Part shown: positions 30,539 to 40,526 of the stretch, in pieces
Layout: the number at the start of each line of letters is the position of its first letter
How positions within the stretch are numbered: position 1 is the first letter of the stretch
Translations under genes and position numbers: made by a program
DNA from: Desulfonatronospira sp.
GTDB lineage: Bacteria; Desulfobacterota; Desulfovibrionia; Desulfovibrionales; Desulfonatronovibrionaceae
Assembly (NCBI GenBank): GCA_007125075.1
Contig: SLDX01000090.1
Location: forward strand, 1 to 44,308
Direction: 5' to 3'
DNA length: 44,308 nt
Notes under the pieces: generated by a model
Databases searched by the model: none
The model's input: only the letters and a program-made list of their open reading frames with translations
Told to the model about the DNA's origin: nothing

Positions 30539-33379
30539 ATGCTCCCAAAAAGTCCTCAGTCGAATAAGATGCTTTCAGAATACCTTTTTACGCATGAAAA
30601 CAGCAACATGCTGACCAACGCGCCTATCGGCATATACAGCACCACGCCCGGGGGACGTTTCCTGTCGGCCAACAATTTTTTTTCCAGGATGCTTGGTTAT
30701 GAAAACCCGGAGGAGCTGATGGAGCATATTTCGGACATAACCAGGCAGGTTTACGTGAATCCCGAAGACAGAAAAGAGGTAATGGGGCTTTTGACAGAAC
30801 ATGGAATGGTAGCCAATTTCGAATGCCAATGGGTGAGAAGGAATGGCTCTGTGTTCTGGGTATCCATAAGTTCCAGAGCAGTGCTGGATCACGAAGATAT
30901 CATCTGTTGCCGGGGATTTGTCTCTGATATTTCCGAACGCAAACAGGCAGAGGAAGCTTTAAAAATCAGTGAAGATAGATATTTGAAACTGTTTGAAGCA
31001 TCTCCTATTTCTCTCTGGGAAGAGGATTTTTCAGCAGTCAAAAGCCGGCTTGCTCAGATCCAGAGCGAAAACGGCAAAGATTTTAAAATATTGTTAACCA
31101 ATAGTCCTGAACTGGTTCAGGAACTGGCGGGACTAGTCAGAGTGATTAACGTCAATCAGACCACACTAAGACTTTATAAAGCCCGGTTCAGGGATTTTTT
31201 GACTGCAGGGTTAAATAAAATATTCACCAGGCGTTCATATGCAATATTTCTCGAGAACCTGATGGCTATTGCTGCCGGGGCCAAGGAGTTCTGTGCCGAA
31301 GAAGAACATCGAACTCTTGACGGTGAAAAGTTATATGTACAACTGCACTGGTCGGTTGCACCGGGATATGAAGATTCCTACAGCTGTGTTCTGGTGAGTA
31401 TACTCGATATTACCAGGAGCAAGCAGGCTGAGGAGAAACTGAAACGTCTGAATGCTGTATTGCGGGCGATTCGAGAAGTGAATAAAATTATCGTCCAGGA
31501 AAGGGACAGGGATGTATTGCTGAGCCAAACATGCAGGGTTCTGTCTGAATCCCTGGGGTATTACAACGTGTGGATAGCTTTATTTGATGATAAAAAAAAT
31601 ATCAGTGCTTACTACAGTGCCGGTCTGGAAGATAAGGATGATCTGTTAAAGAAGCATCTGAAAGAGGGTCTTAATCTGCACTGCATGGAAGCGGTCCTGG
31701 AAGGTAAATATATTCTGACGGTTGATAATCCGAAACATGATTGTATCGGTTGTCCCCTGAGCACCGGATATCAAAACAGACCAGGGCTTTCAGCAAGACT
31801 GGGATACCAGGATCGTCTTTTTGGACTGATCACCGCTTCGACCTCCAGGGATATTATTCATGATCATGAAGAACTGGAACTCTTTAAAGAACTGATCGGG
31901 GATATTTCCTTTGCCCTTCACAACCTGGAGATGGAAGAAGAACACAGGAAGACTGAAGAGGAGTTACGCAGAAAGGACGCCATGCTGCGCATAGCCGGTG
32001 ATCTGGCCCGGCTTGGGGGATGGAGTGTGGACTTTTCTGAAAACAGAATGGTCTGGTCTGATCAGTTGGCTGAAATTCATGAAATGCCCCCCGGCTATTG
32101 CCCGGCAATTGAAGAAAGTTTCAGTTTTTATGCTCCTGAATTTCAGGAAAGAATAAAACAGGTTTTCAGTTCATGCATAAATGAAGGGGTTCATTATGAT
32201 GAGGAAATGCAGCTCATATCCGCCAGGGGCCGCAAAGTCTGGGTGCGGACCATCGGGGTGGCTGAAAAGAATGAGTCGGGAGATATAGTCTGTGTTCACG
32301 GTGGTCTGCAGGATATTACCGATCGCAAGCTTGCCGAGGAGCAGCTCATGTACATGAGTCTTCATGATCGGCTGACCGGGCTTTATAACCGGACATATCT
32401 CGAAAACGAGATGCAGCGCATCTCAAAGGGCAGGGATTATCCGGTGACCATTATTTCCATGGATGTGGACGGTCTAAAACTGGTCAACGACTCCCTGGGT
32501 CATGATCATGGAGACAGGCTTTTGAAGCAGAGCGCGGACCTGCTTAAGGACTCTTTGCGCAAATCAGACATCCTGGCCCGGTTTGGAGGTGATGAGTTCA
32601 TAGCTCTGATGCCTAGAACCGGCTATCAAGCCGCCAGGAACATCGTCAAGCGCATCAAGGACAGGATCGCCGGATTCAATAAACAAAACGAACAGGATCA
32701 ACTTCCTTTGAGTATATCCATAGGCATGTCCGTTGCTGAAAGTTCGGACAAGGATCTGTACACAGCCTTTAAAGAGGCGGACGACCTCATGTACCGGGAC
32801 AAGCTGGCCAAAGAAGTGACCGCCAGATCCCAGATCCTGAGATCACTTATGGCCGCCCTTGAAGAGCGCGATTTCATCACCAGCGGGCACGCCTACAGGC
32901 TGGAAAATCTATGCCGCAAAATGGGGGAGCGCCTCGGGCTTTCGGAAATTCAGCTCTCAAATCTGGTTCTTCTGGCCCAGGTGCATGATCTGGGCAAGGT
33001 GGGCATTCCCGATCATATTCTGTTCAAGAAAGGTCCGCTGACTGAGGAAGAATGGAAAGTCATGCGCCAGCATCCGGAAAAAGGCTGTCGCATCGCTCAG
33101 TGCAGTAATGAGTTAAGTGAAATTGCCGATTTGATTCTCAAGCACCATGAGCGCCGGGACGGCCAGGGATATCCCCATGGACTGTCCGGAGAAGATATCC
33201 CGATAGAAAGCCGCATTCTGGCTATTGCTGATGCCTACGACGCCATGACCAGCGACAGGCCTTACAGAAAAGCCATGTCTTCTGCAGCGGCTGTCAAGGA
33301 GCTGAAAAAATGCGCAGGCACTCAGTTTGATCCACATCTTGTGGAAGTGTTCCTGAGAATAATCGATCTCGAAGACTGA
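30539..33379 (+). CDS. PAS/GAF-regulated diguanylate cyclase/HD-GYP phosphodiesterase-like protein
   Basis: The 946-residue protein has PAS domains (about 20-140, probably a degenerate one at 150-290, and 470-600) and a GAF domain (about 310-460). A GGDEF domain follows (about 605-770) with intact catalytic GGDEF near 682. The HD-GYP domain (about 775-946) has HDLGK near 816 and HHERRDGQGYP. Both catalytic motifs look complete, so it may make and degrade cyclic di-GMP under sensory control. No transmembrane helix is evident, so sensing is probably cytoplasmic. The substrate preference cannot be told from sequence. It lies 283 bp downstream of the sigma-54 activator on the same strand and probably has its own promoter. 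Confidence 0.9.
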   Translation: MLPKSPQSNKMLSEYLFTHENSNMLTNAPIGIYSTTPGGRFLSANNFFSRMLGYENPEELMEHISDITRQVYVNPEDRKEVMGLLTEHGMVANFECQWVRRNGSVFWVSISSRAVLDHEDIICCRGFVSDISERKQAEEALKISEDRYLKLFEASPISLWEEDFSAVKSRLAQIQSENGKDFKILLTNSPELVQELAGLVRVINVNQTTLRLYKARFRDFLTAGLNKIFTRRSYAIFLENLMAIAAGAKEFCAEEEHRTLDGEKLYVQLHWSVAPGYEDSYSCVLVSILDITRSKQAEEKLKRLNAVLRAIREVNKIIVQERDRDVLLSQTCRVLSESLGYYNVWIALFDDKKNISAYYSAGLEDKDDLLKKHLKEGLNLHCMEAVLEGKYILTVDNPKHDCIGCPLSTGYQNRPGLSARLGYQDRLFGLITASTSRDIIHDHEELELFKELIGDISFALHNLEMEEEHRKTEEELRRKDAMLRIAGDLARLGGWSVDFSENRMVWSDQLAEIHEMPPGYCPAIEESFSFYAPEFQERIKQVFSSCINEGVHYDEEMQLISARGRKVWVRTIGVAEKNESGDIVCVHGGLQDITDRKLAEEQLMYMSLHDRLTGLYNRTYLENEMQRISKGRDYPVTIISMDVDGLKLVNDSLGHDHGDRLLKQSADLLKDSLRKSDILARFGGDEFIALMPRTGYQAARNIVKRIKDRIAGFNKQNEQDQLPLSISIGMSVAESSDKDLYTAFKEADDLMYRDKLAKEVTARSQILRSLMAALEERDFITSGHAYRLENLCRKMGERLGLSEIQLSNLVLLAQVHDLGKVGIPDHILFKKGPLTEEEWKVMRQHPEKGCRIAQCSNELSEIADLILKHHERRDGQGYPHGLSGEDIPIESRILAIADAYDAMTSDRPYRKAMSSAAAVKELKKCAGTQFDPHLVEVFLRIIDLED

Positions 33380-33513
33380 TTTTAAAGGAAATTGGCTTAA
33401 TTAAGTCAAAATAAACCGTGTTCACAGAAGATGTTATCGATGCCTTTATGAAAGTAAGTCATAACTTGTTTTTTGAAATGAAGTGAACAAGAAGTTGTCA
33501 GTAAAGATTTTGT

Positions 33514-33608
33514 TGGCGGAGAGGGTGGGATTTGAACCCACGTATCCCGGTTAAGGGATAACCCGATTTCGAGTCGGGCGCGTTACGGCCGGACTTCGCT
33601 ACCTCTCC
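33514..33608 (-). tRNA. tRNA-Ser (anticodon CGA)
   Basis: The minus strand folds as a 95-nt class II tRNA including encoded CCA. Acceptor GGAGAGG (33608-33602) pairs with CCTCTCC (33524-33518), followed by discriminator G and CCA. The anticodon stem CCCGA/TCGGG holds loop CTCGAAA, anticodon CGA at 33569-33571, which reads UCG. The long variable arm (TATCCC...GGGATA) is typical of tRNA-Ser, and the T-loop GTTCAAATC is present. It is not tRNA-Sec, whose anticodon is UCA. It is on the same strand as tadA and lies 62 bp after it. Confidence 0.95.
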
Positions 33609-33670
33609 GTTTTTGACAACAGGCTATTAAGATTAAAAGATCCGGTGAAGGAAAGATGCCAATCAATCAT

Positions 33671-34174
33671 CTAACGCCTGTTTCGGAAGAAATCCTGGAG
33701 AAGATCCAGGCATTCATGTTCCAGAACCCCTTCGACAATCCAAAATTTACTATGAATCCAGGCAAAGTCAAGGATGTCATGCCTGGAAAACAGTGCCCCG
33801 GCCCTGGGATCCCTGGCACCGAAAACCAGCCCGGCAACCCTGGCCTGGACTATGGCTCCAAGGCACATAAGACATGGCTCCAGAGTGACCACCAGGACAG
33901 TATCCTGCAGGCGGTAGTTCTTCCTGATTCGTCCTGCGCGGCGCAGGGCAATGATTTCTGCGTGTGCGGACGGATCATTCAGCCCGATGCACTGGTTGCG
34001 GCCCTTGCTGACGATCCTGCCGGAATGAATGTCAGCCAGCACCGCCCCCACAGGCACTTCCCCTTCAGCCACAGCTTTTCTTGCTTCTGCGAGTGCGGCC
34101 TGCATGAGCGTGGTCCAGGCTGAACCCGTGGGGTGACTGGTTATTTGCATCAGTTTATGCGGACCCTTGGGCAC
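33671..34174 (-). CDS. tadA: tRNA-specific adenosine deaminase TadA
   Basis: The product has up to 167 residues. The zinc-dependent deaminase site is complete: H71 and E73 in SAHAEI, and P100-C101-x-x-C104 in LEPCLMC. The following GLVFGARDPRAGA block is diagnostic of TadA, which converts A34 to inosine in tRNA-Arg(ACG). The start is uncertain. A GTG at 34174 lies 5 bp after the purQ-like stop; an ATG at 34150 would give 159 residues. Neither has a strong ribosome-binding site, and the tight spacing suggests coupling to the upstream gene. It is cytoplasmic and usually essential. Confidence 0.92.
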   Translation of the reverse strand: MPKGPHKLMQITSHPTGSAWTTLMQAALAEARKAVAEGEVPVGAVLADIHSGRIVSKGRNQCIGLNDPSAHAEIIALRRAGRIRKNYRLQDTVLVVTLEPCLMCLGAIVQARVAGLVFGARDPRAGALFSRHDILDFAWIHSKFWIVEGVLEHECLDLLQDFFRNRR

Positions 34175-34179
34175 TTTTC

Positions 34180-34989
34180 TCAGGATGCGCGCAGATATTC
34201 AATGCCTCTGGCCAGAAGCTCCACTCCCAAAATGTTTTGTTCGCCCCGGGTCCAGGCGGGATGGTTGGTTGCGTGATTGTAAGCTTCCGGATGGGGCATG
34301 AGTCCAAGAATACTGCCCCCTGGATCGGTTAGTCCCGCGATTGCGGCCGGTGATCCATTGGGATTGTGCGGATATTCCTGGGTGGGGTCTCCTGTCCGGG
34401 GATGTATGTATTGCAGAGCCACAAGGTTGTTTTGCATCAGTTCTTCCTGCAAGGTGTCGTCCATACACACCAGTTTTCCCTCGCCGTGGCGAACCGGCAG
34501 GAAAAGACGATCCAGCCCGCGGGTAAACACGCAGGGTGAATGGGGGTTGCAGCTCAAATGTACCCATCTGTTTTCAAAGCGAGCGGAATCATTGTGGGTC
34601 AAACTGACCTGACGCTGAAAGTAAAGATTGTTCAAGGCAGGCAAAAGACCCAGTTTGACCAGAAGCTGGAACCCGTTGCAGATGCCCAGGATCAGCTTTT
34701 TCCGGGCATGAAACTGCTTCAGATCCTGCATAAGTGATCTTCCGGATGCAGTCCGGGCATATTGCCAGCGCATGGCCGCGGCCTGAGCCGCTCCCAGGTC
34801 GTCGCCGTCAAGAAAGCCTCCTGGAAAAACAATGAGGTTATAATCCTCAAGGCTTTCCCTTTCTGTCACCAGATCAGAAAAGAAACATATAGTTACCCGG
34901 TCAGCTCCGGCCAGACGGGCTGCATGGGCGGTTTCGCGTTCGCAATTGGTCCCGTAACCGGTCACAACCAATACTTCAGCCTGGCTCAT
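34180..34989 (-). CDS. purQ: Phosphoribosylformylglycinamidine synthase glutaminase subunit PurQ
   Basis: The 269-residue class I glutamine amidotransferase has nucleophile C104 in LGICNGFQ and the His/Glu pair in LMPHPE near 233-238. The N-terminal VTGYGTNCE and VFPGGFLDGDD segments match PurQ, which feeds ammonia from glutamine to PurL in the fourth step of purine synthesis. It is somewhat longer than B. subtilis PurQ, as in other deltaproteobacterial forms. No purL or purS lies in this window. tadA follows after 5 bp, so the two are cotranscribed. Confidence 0.9.
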   Translation of the reverse strand: MSQAEVLVVTGYGTNCERETAHAARLAGADRVTICFFSDLVTERESLEDYNLIVFPGGFLDGDDLGAAQAAAMRWQYARTASGRSLMQDLKQFHARKKLILGICNGFQLLVKLGLLPALNNLYFQRQVSLTHNDSARFENRWVHLSCNPHSPCVFTRGLDRLFLPVRHGEGKLVCMDDTLQEELMQNNLVALQYIHPRTGDPTQEYPHNPNGSPAAIAGLTDPGGSILGLMPHPEAYNHATNHPAWTRGEQNILGVELLARGIEYLRAS

Positions 34990-35094
34990 AAATATTCCTT
35001 AAATTTCATGGATATGCATTTAGCTGTTTATTTTAATCATCAGCTGAAAGAATTTTCAAATTGCCCTGAAATTGAAAAAGCTGCAATGGTTTGC

Positions 35095-36150
35095 TCAGCC
35101 GTCTCTCCCGAAAAAATCCCTGTACCAGCCGACAAATTCTTCTATGCCCTGTTCAATTCCTGTTTCCGGCTTATAATCCAGGTCCCTGACCAGATCATCT
35201 ACATCAGCGTAAGTGCTTGGCACATCACCCGGCTGCAGGGGCAAAAGATTTTTCCTGGCCTCGCGCCCAAGGGTCTTCTCCAGGGCGCGGATGAAGTCCA
35301 TAAGCCGGACAGGGTTGTTGTTGCCGATATTGTAAAGCTTATACGGAGCCATGGAGCTTGAAGGATCCGGATTTTTTCCGTCCCATTCGGGATTTCCTTT
35401 GGGCGGGCGGTCCATAACCCGGATCACTCCTTCCACGATATCATCAATATAAGTAAAATCGCGCTGCATGTCACCGTAGTTGAACACATCAATAGGCCTG
35501 TCCTCCAGGATGGCTTTGGTGAATAAAAAAAGTGCCATGTCCGGGCGTCCCCAGGGTCCGTAGACGGTAAAAAACCTGAGTCCGGTGCAGGGCAGCCCAT
35601 AGAGATGGGCGTAGGTATGAGCCATAAGCTCATTGCTTTTCTTGGTCGCGGCATAAAGGCTTATGGGGTGGTCCACGTTGGCATGGGTGGAGAACGGCTG
35701 AGTTTCGTTGAGTCCATAGACGCTTGAACTGCTGGCAAAGGCCAGGTGACTGACATGATTATGCCGGCAGCATTCAAGAAGATTGACATATCCAACCAGA
35801 TTTGAATCTACATAGGCATAGGGGTTGCTCAGGCTGTAACGCACTCCGGCCTGAGCCGCCAGATGGCAGACCCGGTCAAATTTATGATCCTGGAAGAGCT
35901 TTTGCAGGCCCTGGCGATCTTCAAGATTTAATTTTATGAATTCCAGGCCGGGAAATTTGTTTGACCGGATCAGATCCGCATAATCAAAAGGACCGTTAAA
36001 ACCGGATTCTTTCATTCGTCCGTATTTTATCCGCACATCATAGTAATCGTTGATGTTGTCCAGACCGATGACTTCCATTCCCTGCCTGGCCATGGTCAAG
36101 GCCAGCTTGAAACCTATGAATCCGGCTGTACCGGTGATCAGTGTTTTCAT
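35095..36150 (-). CDS. NAD-dependent epimerase, probable UDP-glucuronate 4-epimerase
   Basis: The 351-residue short-chain dehydrogenase-fold protein has the NAD-binding loop TGTAGFIG at 6-13, SSSSVYG at about 140-146, and the catalytic Y166-x3-K170 in LYAATKKS. The [14 protein letters not shown] block after the first strand is characteristic of UDP-glucuronate/galacturonate epimerases. Such enzymes supply acidic sugars for lipopolysaccharide or capsule. No other polysaccharide genes are next to it. It is divergent from gatB across a 316-bp gap. The fold is certain and substrate class probable. Confidence 0.87.
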   Translation of the reverse strand: MKTLITGTAGFIGFKLALTMARQGMEVIGLDNINDYYDVRIKYGRMKESGFNGPFDYADLIRSNKFPGLEFIKLNLEDRQGLQKLFQDHKFDRVCHLAAQAGVRYSLSNPYAYVDSNLVGYVNLLECCRHNHVSHLAFASSSSVYGLNETQPFSTHANVDHPISLYAATKKSNELMAHTYAHLYGLPCTGLRFFTVYGPWGRPDMALFLFTKAILEDRPIDVFNYGDMQRDFTYIDDIVEGVIRVMDRPPKGNPEWDGKNPDPSSSMAPYKLYNIGNNNPVRLMDFIRALEKTLGREARKNLLPLQPGDVPSTYADVDDLVRDLDYKPETGIEQGIEEFVGWYRDFFGRDG

Positions 36151-36466
36151 CCTCGCTCCATCGGTTAAAATTTGTAAATCATGCGGAAGAATGTCTTTTA
36201 GTTGCCGGGCAATTAAGGCGTATCGGGAATAGGTTTTGACTTCTGCCTGGAGCTGGTCTAAAAAGATGGTTTATATTATTTTTCATAAGCTTTTAGCAAG
36301 CGTAAACATGCATGGTGAAGAAATCAAGATCAGGCAATGCGTTCTAAGCAACTGGAATTTAAACGCCCTGTATATAGAGGCGTTTTCAGGCCTGCCAGGC
36401 TGGAGCTCGCGCTGATTTGCTGTCCAAATACAAAAGTATGCCGACATTTGTCCAACGGTAAAAATC
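36151..36466. other. 316-bp divergent intergenic region with one hairpin
   Basis: No gene is seen. It separates the epimerase (minus) from gatB (plus) and should contain both promoters. AAACGCC (36361-36367) and GGCGTTT (36379-36385) form a 7-bp stem with an 11-nt loop. On the plus strand it ends in TTTT, so it might act as a weak terminator or attenuator upstream of gatB. Confidence 0.35.
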
Positions 36467-37897
36467 ATGAGCAAATATGAGACCATAATCGGCCTGGAAG
36501 TGCATGCCCAGCTCAAGACCAAGTCCAAGATATTCTGTGGCTGCTCCACGAGGTTTGGAGACGAACCAAACGTCAACACCTGTCCCATCTGCGCGGGTAT
36601 GCCCGGGGTGCTGCCTGTGCTGAATAAAAGAGCGATCGAATACGCGATAAAAATGGCTCTGGCTGTGGATTGCCGTGTTAATTCCAGATCGGTCTTCGCT
36701 CGGAAGAACTATTTCTACCCCGATCTGCCCAAGGGTTACCAAATTTCCCAGTACGAAAATCCTTTGGCCGAGCATGGACACATCATCATTCTGGTGGAGG
36801 GAAGGGAGAAAGACATCGGCATCACCAGGATTCATATGGAGGAGGATGCAGGCAAGCTGATCCATTCCCCTTCCGAAGGCGTAAGCTATGTGGATCTAAA
36901 TCGCTCCGGAGTACCTCTGATCGAGATTGTTTCCGAACCGGACATCAGGAGTCCCCAGGAAGCTTCTGCCTATCTGCGCGCCCTGCGAGGCATTCTGCGC
37001 TGTCTGGACATCTCCGACGGAAACATGGAAGAAGGCAGCTTTCGCTGCGATGCAAATGTTTCTTTGCGTCCATACGGTCAGCCTGAATTCGGAGTGCGTT
37101 CGGAGATCAAGAATCTGAACTCTTTTCGCAACGTGCAAAAGGCTCTGGAATACGAAGTTTCCAGGCAGACCGACATGCTCCTGGACCGGGAGGAAATGGT
37201 TCAGGAAACCAGGCTTTTTGATCCGGACAAAGGCGTTACCGTATCCATGCGCGGTAAAGAGGAGGCTCATGATTACCGCTATTACCCGGATCCGGACCTG
37301 GTGCCTCTGGTTGTCGATGAGAAGTGGATTTTGAAGCTACGACAGGACCTGCCTGAACTGCCCATGGCCAGGATAAACAGGTTTATCCGCGATTACGAAA
37401 TACCCGCCGAAGATGCCCAGCTGATTACCTCGGAAAGGGATCTGGCCGACTTTTTCGAGCGGACTGTGGATCTCTATCCCCAACCCAAGAAGATCAGCAA
37501 CTGGATTATGACCGATCTTCTGCGCGAGCTGAATCAGGCGGGGATCACCGTCAAACAGGCCGTGATCAAACCCGAACATCTGGCCTGTCTGGTGAGGATG
37601 GTGGATGATCAGGTAATAAGCACAAAAATTGCAAAGAATATTTTTGCGGAAGTGTTTTTCAAAGGAATAGATCCGGAAATGCTGGTCAAGGACAAAGGCC
37701 TGGTCCAGATTTCAGATCAGAGTGCACTGGAGCGGATCGTGGACGAAGTAATCGAGGCCAATCCGGATGAGGTGCAGAAATACCGCGGGGGGCGCAAGAA
37801 GCTCATGAGCTTTTTTGTCGGCCAGGTGATGAAGAAAACCAAAGGACAGGCCAATCCCGGTCTGGTCAATCAGATCCTGAAGGACAGACTGGATTGA
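36467..37897 (+). CDS. gatB: Aspartyl/glutamyl-tRNA(Asn/Gln) amidotransferase subunit B
   Basis: The 476-residue protein is a full-length GatB. The opening [42 protein letters not shown] and [16 protein letters not shown] blocks are diagnostic of the kinase/cradle domain. The helical and YqeY-like tail runs from about 300 to 476 and ends with the tRNA-binding Lys/Gln-rich region. It activates misacylated Glu-tRNA(Gln) or Asp-tRNA(Asn) using ATP with ammonia from GatA. The gatA and gatC genes are not in the window. mtnA begins 6 bp after its stop, so they share a transcript. Confidence 0.97.
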   Translation: MSKYETIIGLEVHAQLKTKSKIFCGCSTRFGDEPNVNTCPICAGMPGVLPVLNKRAIEYAIKMALAVDCRVNSRSVFARKNYFYPDLPKGYQISQYENPLAEHGHIIILVEGREKDIGITRIHMEEDAGKLIHSPSEGVSYVDLNRSGVPLIEIVSEPDIRSPQEASAYLRALRGILRCLDISDGNMEEGSFRCDANVSLRPYGQPEFGVRSEIKNLNSFRNVQKALEYEVSRQTDMLLDREEMVQETRLFDPDKGVTVSMRGKEEAHDYRYYPDPDLVPLVVDEKWILKLRQDLPELPMARINRFIRDYEIPAEDAQLITSERDLADFFERTVDLYPQPKKISNWIMTDLLRELNQAGITVKQAVIKPEHLACLVRMVDDQVISTKIAKNIFAEVFFKGIDPEMLVKDKGLVQISDQSALERIVDEVIEANPDEVQKYRGGRKKLMSFFVGQVMKKTKGQANPGLVNQILKDRLD

Positions 37898-37903
37898 AAA
37901 CAT

Positions 37904-38920
37904 ATGCGGCACATATATTTTGATTCCGGAGATAATTGTCTGGTCCTGCTGGATCAGAGGCTGCTTCCCGGGCAGGAGCAGTGGTTCAGATGCGCAAAGA
38001 CCGCAGATGTAGTTTATGCCTTGCAGAAGATGGTGGTGCGCGGGGCACCGGCCATTGGTGTTTCCGCGGCCTACGGCTGTGTGCTGGCCGCTCTGGAAGT
38101 GGAGGGCAGGATGGACTGGCGGGAAATTCTGGCCGGGAAGACCGATGAAATCGCCATGGCCAGGCCCACCGCAGCCAATCTGGTCTGGGCGGTTAAGCGC
38201 ATGCGGGATTTCTGCCGGGACAAAGAATTTTCTACGCCCGCGGAACTGGCGGCTATGTGGCTGGAAGAAGCCCGAAGAATTCACCGCGAGGATGTGGAGA
38301 CGAACAAGGCCATAGGCATTAACGGCCGGGACCTGCTGCAGGACGGGGAAACAGTCATGACCCACTGCAATGCAGGAGCTCTGGCCACCGGCGGCTACGG
38401 CACAGCTCTGGGAGTGGTCAGGGCTGCAGTGGAACAGGGCAAAAATATTTCCGTCATCGCCAATGAGACCAGGCCGTTTTTGCAGGGGGCCAGGCTTACC
38501 GCGTACGAACTTGCCGAGGACAATATTTCCGTAAGAGTGGCCTGCGACAATGCCTGCGCCTTCCTCATGCAGAGACAGATGGTGCACAAGGTGCTGGTGG
38601 GAGCGGACCGCATTGCGGCCAACGGAGATACGGCCAATAAGATCGGTACCTACGCCCTGGCTGTGCTGGCCCAGAGGCATAATATTCCTTTCTATGTTGC
38701 CGCGCCTTTGTCCACTTTTGATTTCTCCATGGCCACAGGCAAAGAAATCCCCATAGAAGACAGAGAGCCACAGGAGGTCAGATATATTTCCGGACAGCTT
38801 ATAGTCCCGGAAGATGTGGATGCCTACAATTTCGCCTTTGACGTCACCCCGTATGAATTGATTTCCGGGATAATTACAGAAAACGGTGTTTTGACCCCGC
38901 CGCTTTCGAAGGCCGGTTGA
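37904..38920 (+). CDS. mtnA: Methylthioribose-1-phosphate isomerase
   Basis: The 338-residue protein has the MtnA signature: [13 protein letters not shown] near 46-58, the catalytic Cys in [14 protein letters not shown] near 152, and the catalytic Asp in [16 protein letters not shown] near 231. It isomerises 5-methylthioribose-1-phosphate to methylthioribulose-1-phosphate in methionine salvage, recycling methylthioadenosine left by polyamine synthesis. The other mtn genes are absent from the window. It follows gatB by 6 bp. Length is normal. Distinction from related eIF2B-like ribose-1,5-bisphosphate isomerases is supported by the [10 protein letters not shown] block. Confidence 0.94.
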   Translation: MRHIYFDSGDNCLVLLDQRLLPGQEQWFRCAKTADVVYALQKMVVRGAPAIGVSAAYGCVLAALEVEGRMDWREILAGKTDEIAMARPTAANLVWAVKRMRDFCRDKEFSTPAELAAMWLEEARRIHREDVETNKAIGINGRDLLQDGETVMTHCNAGALATGGYGTALGVVRAAVEQGKNISVIANETRPFLQGARLTAYELAEDNISVRVACDNACAFLMQRQMVHKVLVGADRIAANGDTANKIGTYALAVLAQRHNIPFYVAAPLSTFDFSMATGKEIPIEDREPQEVRYISGQLIVPEDVDAYNFAFDVTPYELISGIITENGVLTPPLSKAG

Positions 38921-39104
38921 TATCCAGAGCGCAAGCTGCGGAATTCAGAGGCTCGGAGGCTAAAGCGAAGTGTTAAGGTTGAAAGTACGAAAGCAAGAAA
39001 AACAGGAAAGCGGTATGATTGTTTTTTCCATTTTGAACCTTTTACCTGCACACCTTTAACCTTCCTGTTCTTTAATCCCTGATCCCGGACCAGGACTAAT
39101 TTTA

Positions 39105-40415
39105 ATGTTACCCCATGTTTTAATAGTTGGCCGGCCGAATGTGGGCAAATCCACTTTGTTCAACCGGCTGATCAGGCAGAACAAGGCCCTGGTCCACGAC
39201 CAGCCCGGAGTGACCAGGGATCGTCTTTATGGCCGGGTAAGGGGGAGACAAAAAGATTTCGCCCTTGTGGACACCGGAGGGCTGGTCCTGGACAGCTCAA
39301 GCAGGGTGGAGGAAGAGATCTATGAACAGGTGCTGGACGCGCTGGAAACAGCGGATCTGATTTTGTTTGTAGTGGACGGCCAATCCGGATTGACCTCTCT
39401 GGATGAACAGCTGGGGACCACGCTCCGGCAGGGCCGCAGTCCGGTGCATCTGGTCATAAACAAAGTGGACGGCCGGGAAAGGAGTTCTTTTCTGGAAGGG
39501 GATTTCTACTCTCTCGGTTTTGACGTTACCTCAATTTCGGCTGCCCACGGCTACAATATTCCCACGCTGCTGGAGACAATAGAGTCAAAGCTGCCGGAAG
39601 ACAGAGTGGAAGAGCCGCATATCCAGGGGCTGCGTCTTTCCTTTCTTGGCCGTCCGAATGTGGGCAAGTCTTCTCTGATCAATGCCCTGATCGGCGACGA
39701 CAGAATGATGGTCAGCTCCCTGCCCGGCACTACCAGGGACTGTGTAGACATTGTACTGGAGAAGAACGGGAAACGGTATATTTTCATTGACACGGCAGGG
39801 GTTCGCCGCAGGACCACAATCAAGGATGAACTGGAGAGATTCAGCACCCTGCGGGCCATTATGAGCAGCAAAAGGGCTGATGTGTCTTTGCTTGTCCTGG
39901 ATGCTATGACCGGAGTCGTGGCTCAGGATAAAAAACTGCTCTCCTTTCTTGAGCGGGAAAAAGTTTCTGCAGTTATTCTGGTGAATAAAATCGACCAAGT
40001 GTCCCGGGACAAAATGGGCAGGCTTAAAAGATATTTTCAGGATCAGCTGGCGTTTTGTTCTTATGCTCCGGTGCTCTACACTTCGAGCATCTCCAGGGCA
40101 GGCCTGGGCAGGCTGATTCCCCTGGCCGAGAAGGTTCTGGCTCAGAGTCGGGTACGCGTGGGAACAGGGGAGCTGAACAGGCTGATTAAGGAGGCTGTAC
40201 AGGGTCACCAGCCGCCTCTGGTCAAGGGTCGCCGGGCCAAGATCTATTATCTGACTCAACCCGGCACCAGTCCGCCGGAATTTGTTTTTTTCGTCAATGA
40301 TCCCCGGCTCATCAAGCCGGCATATGCCCGCTATCTGGAAAAACAGATCCGCAGGGTCTTTCACCTGGACATGACCCCGATCAAACTCTTTTTCAGATCC
40401 AGTCGCAGGGATTAG
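39105..40415 (+). CDS. der: Ribosome-assembly GTPase Der (EngA)
   Basis: The 436-residue protein has two tandem GTPase domains. The first has GRPNVGKST near 8-16, a DTGG switch and NKVD. The second has GRPNVGKSS near 182-190, DTAGVRRR and NKID. A C-terminal KH-like domain (about 350-436) contains GRRAKIYYLTQPGTSPPEF. This arrangement is unique to Der, essential for 50S subunit maturation. The ATG lacks a good ribosome-binding site but is the first after an upstream stop. The 184-bp gap before it holds long-range complementary octamers (39001-39008 with 39062-39069). Confidence 0.96.
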   Translation: MLPHVLIVGRPNVGKSTLFNRLIRQNKALVHDQPGVTRDRLYGRVRGRQKDFALVDTGGLVLDSSSRVEEEIYEQVLDALETADLILFVVDGQSGLTSLDEQLGTTLRQGRSPVHLVINKVDGRERSSFLEGDFYSLGFDVTSISAAHGYNIPTLLETIESKLPEDRVEEPHIQGLRLSFLGRPNVGKSSLINALIGDDRMMVSSLPGTTRDCVDIVLEKNGKRYIFIDTAGVRRRTTIKDELERFSTLRAIMSSKRADVSLLVLDAMTGVVAQDKKLLSFLEREKVSAVILVNKIDQVSRDKMGRLKRYFQDQLAFCSYAPVLYTSSISRAGLGRLIPLAEKVLAQSRVRVGTGELNRLIKEAVQGHQPPLVKGRRAKIYYLTQPGTSPPEFVFFVNDPRLIKPAYARYLEKQIRRVFHLDMTPIKLFFRSSRRD

Positions 40416-40526
40416 GATGGAACTTCCAAAACAAAGTTTGCGTATTTTCATGATCAAGAAAATTCAGTGAAGCAGTCTTAATAATGTATAAGAAACTCAG
40501 CTTGAAGAATTTTGCAAGGGGGAGAT

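Noticed and set aside
33514-33608. tRNA-Sec for the selenoproteins
   Set aside because: The anticodon is CGA and the acceptor stem has seven pairs, so it is tRNA-Ser.
37712-38680. 322-codon minus-strand frame opposite mtnA and gatB
   Set aside because: It lies entirely antisense to two well-identified genes, and its His/Gly-rich composition is the usual mirror of their codon use.
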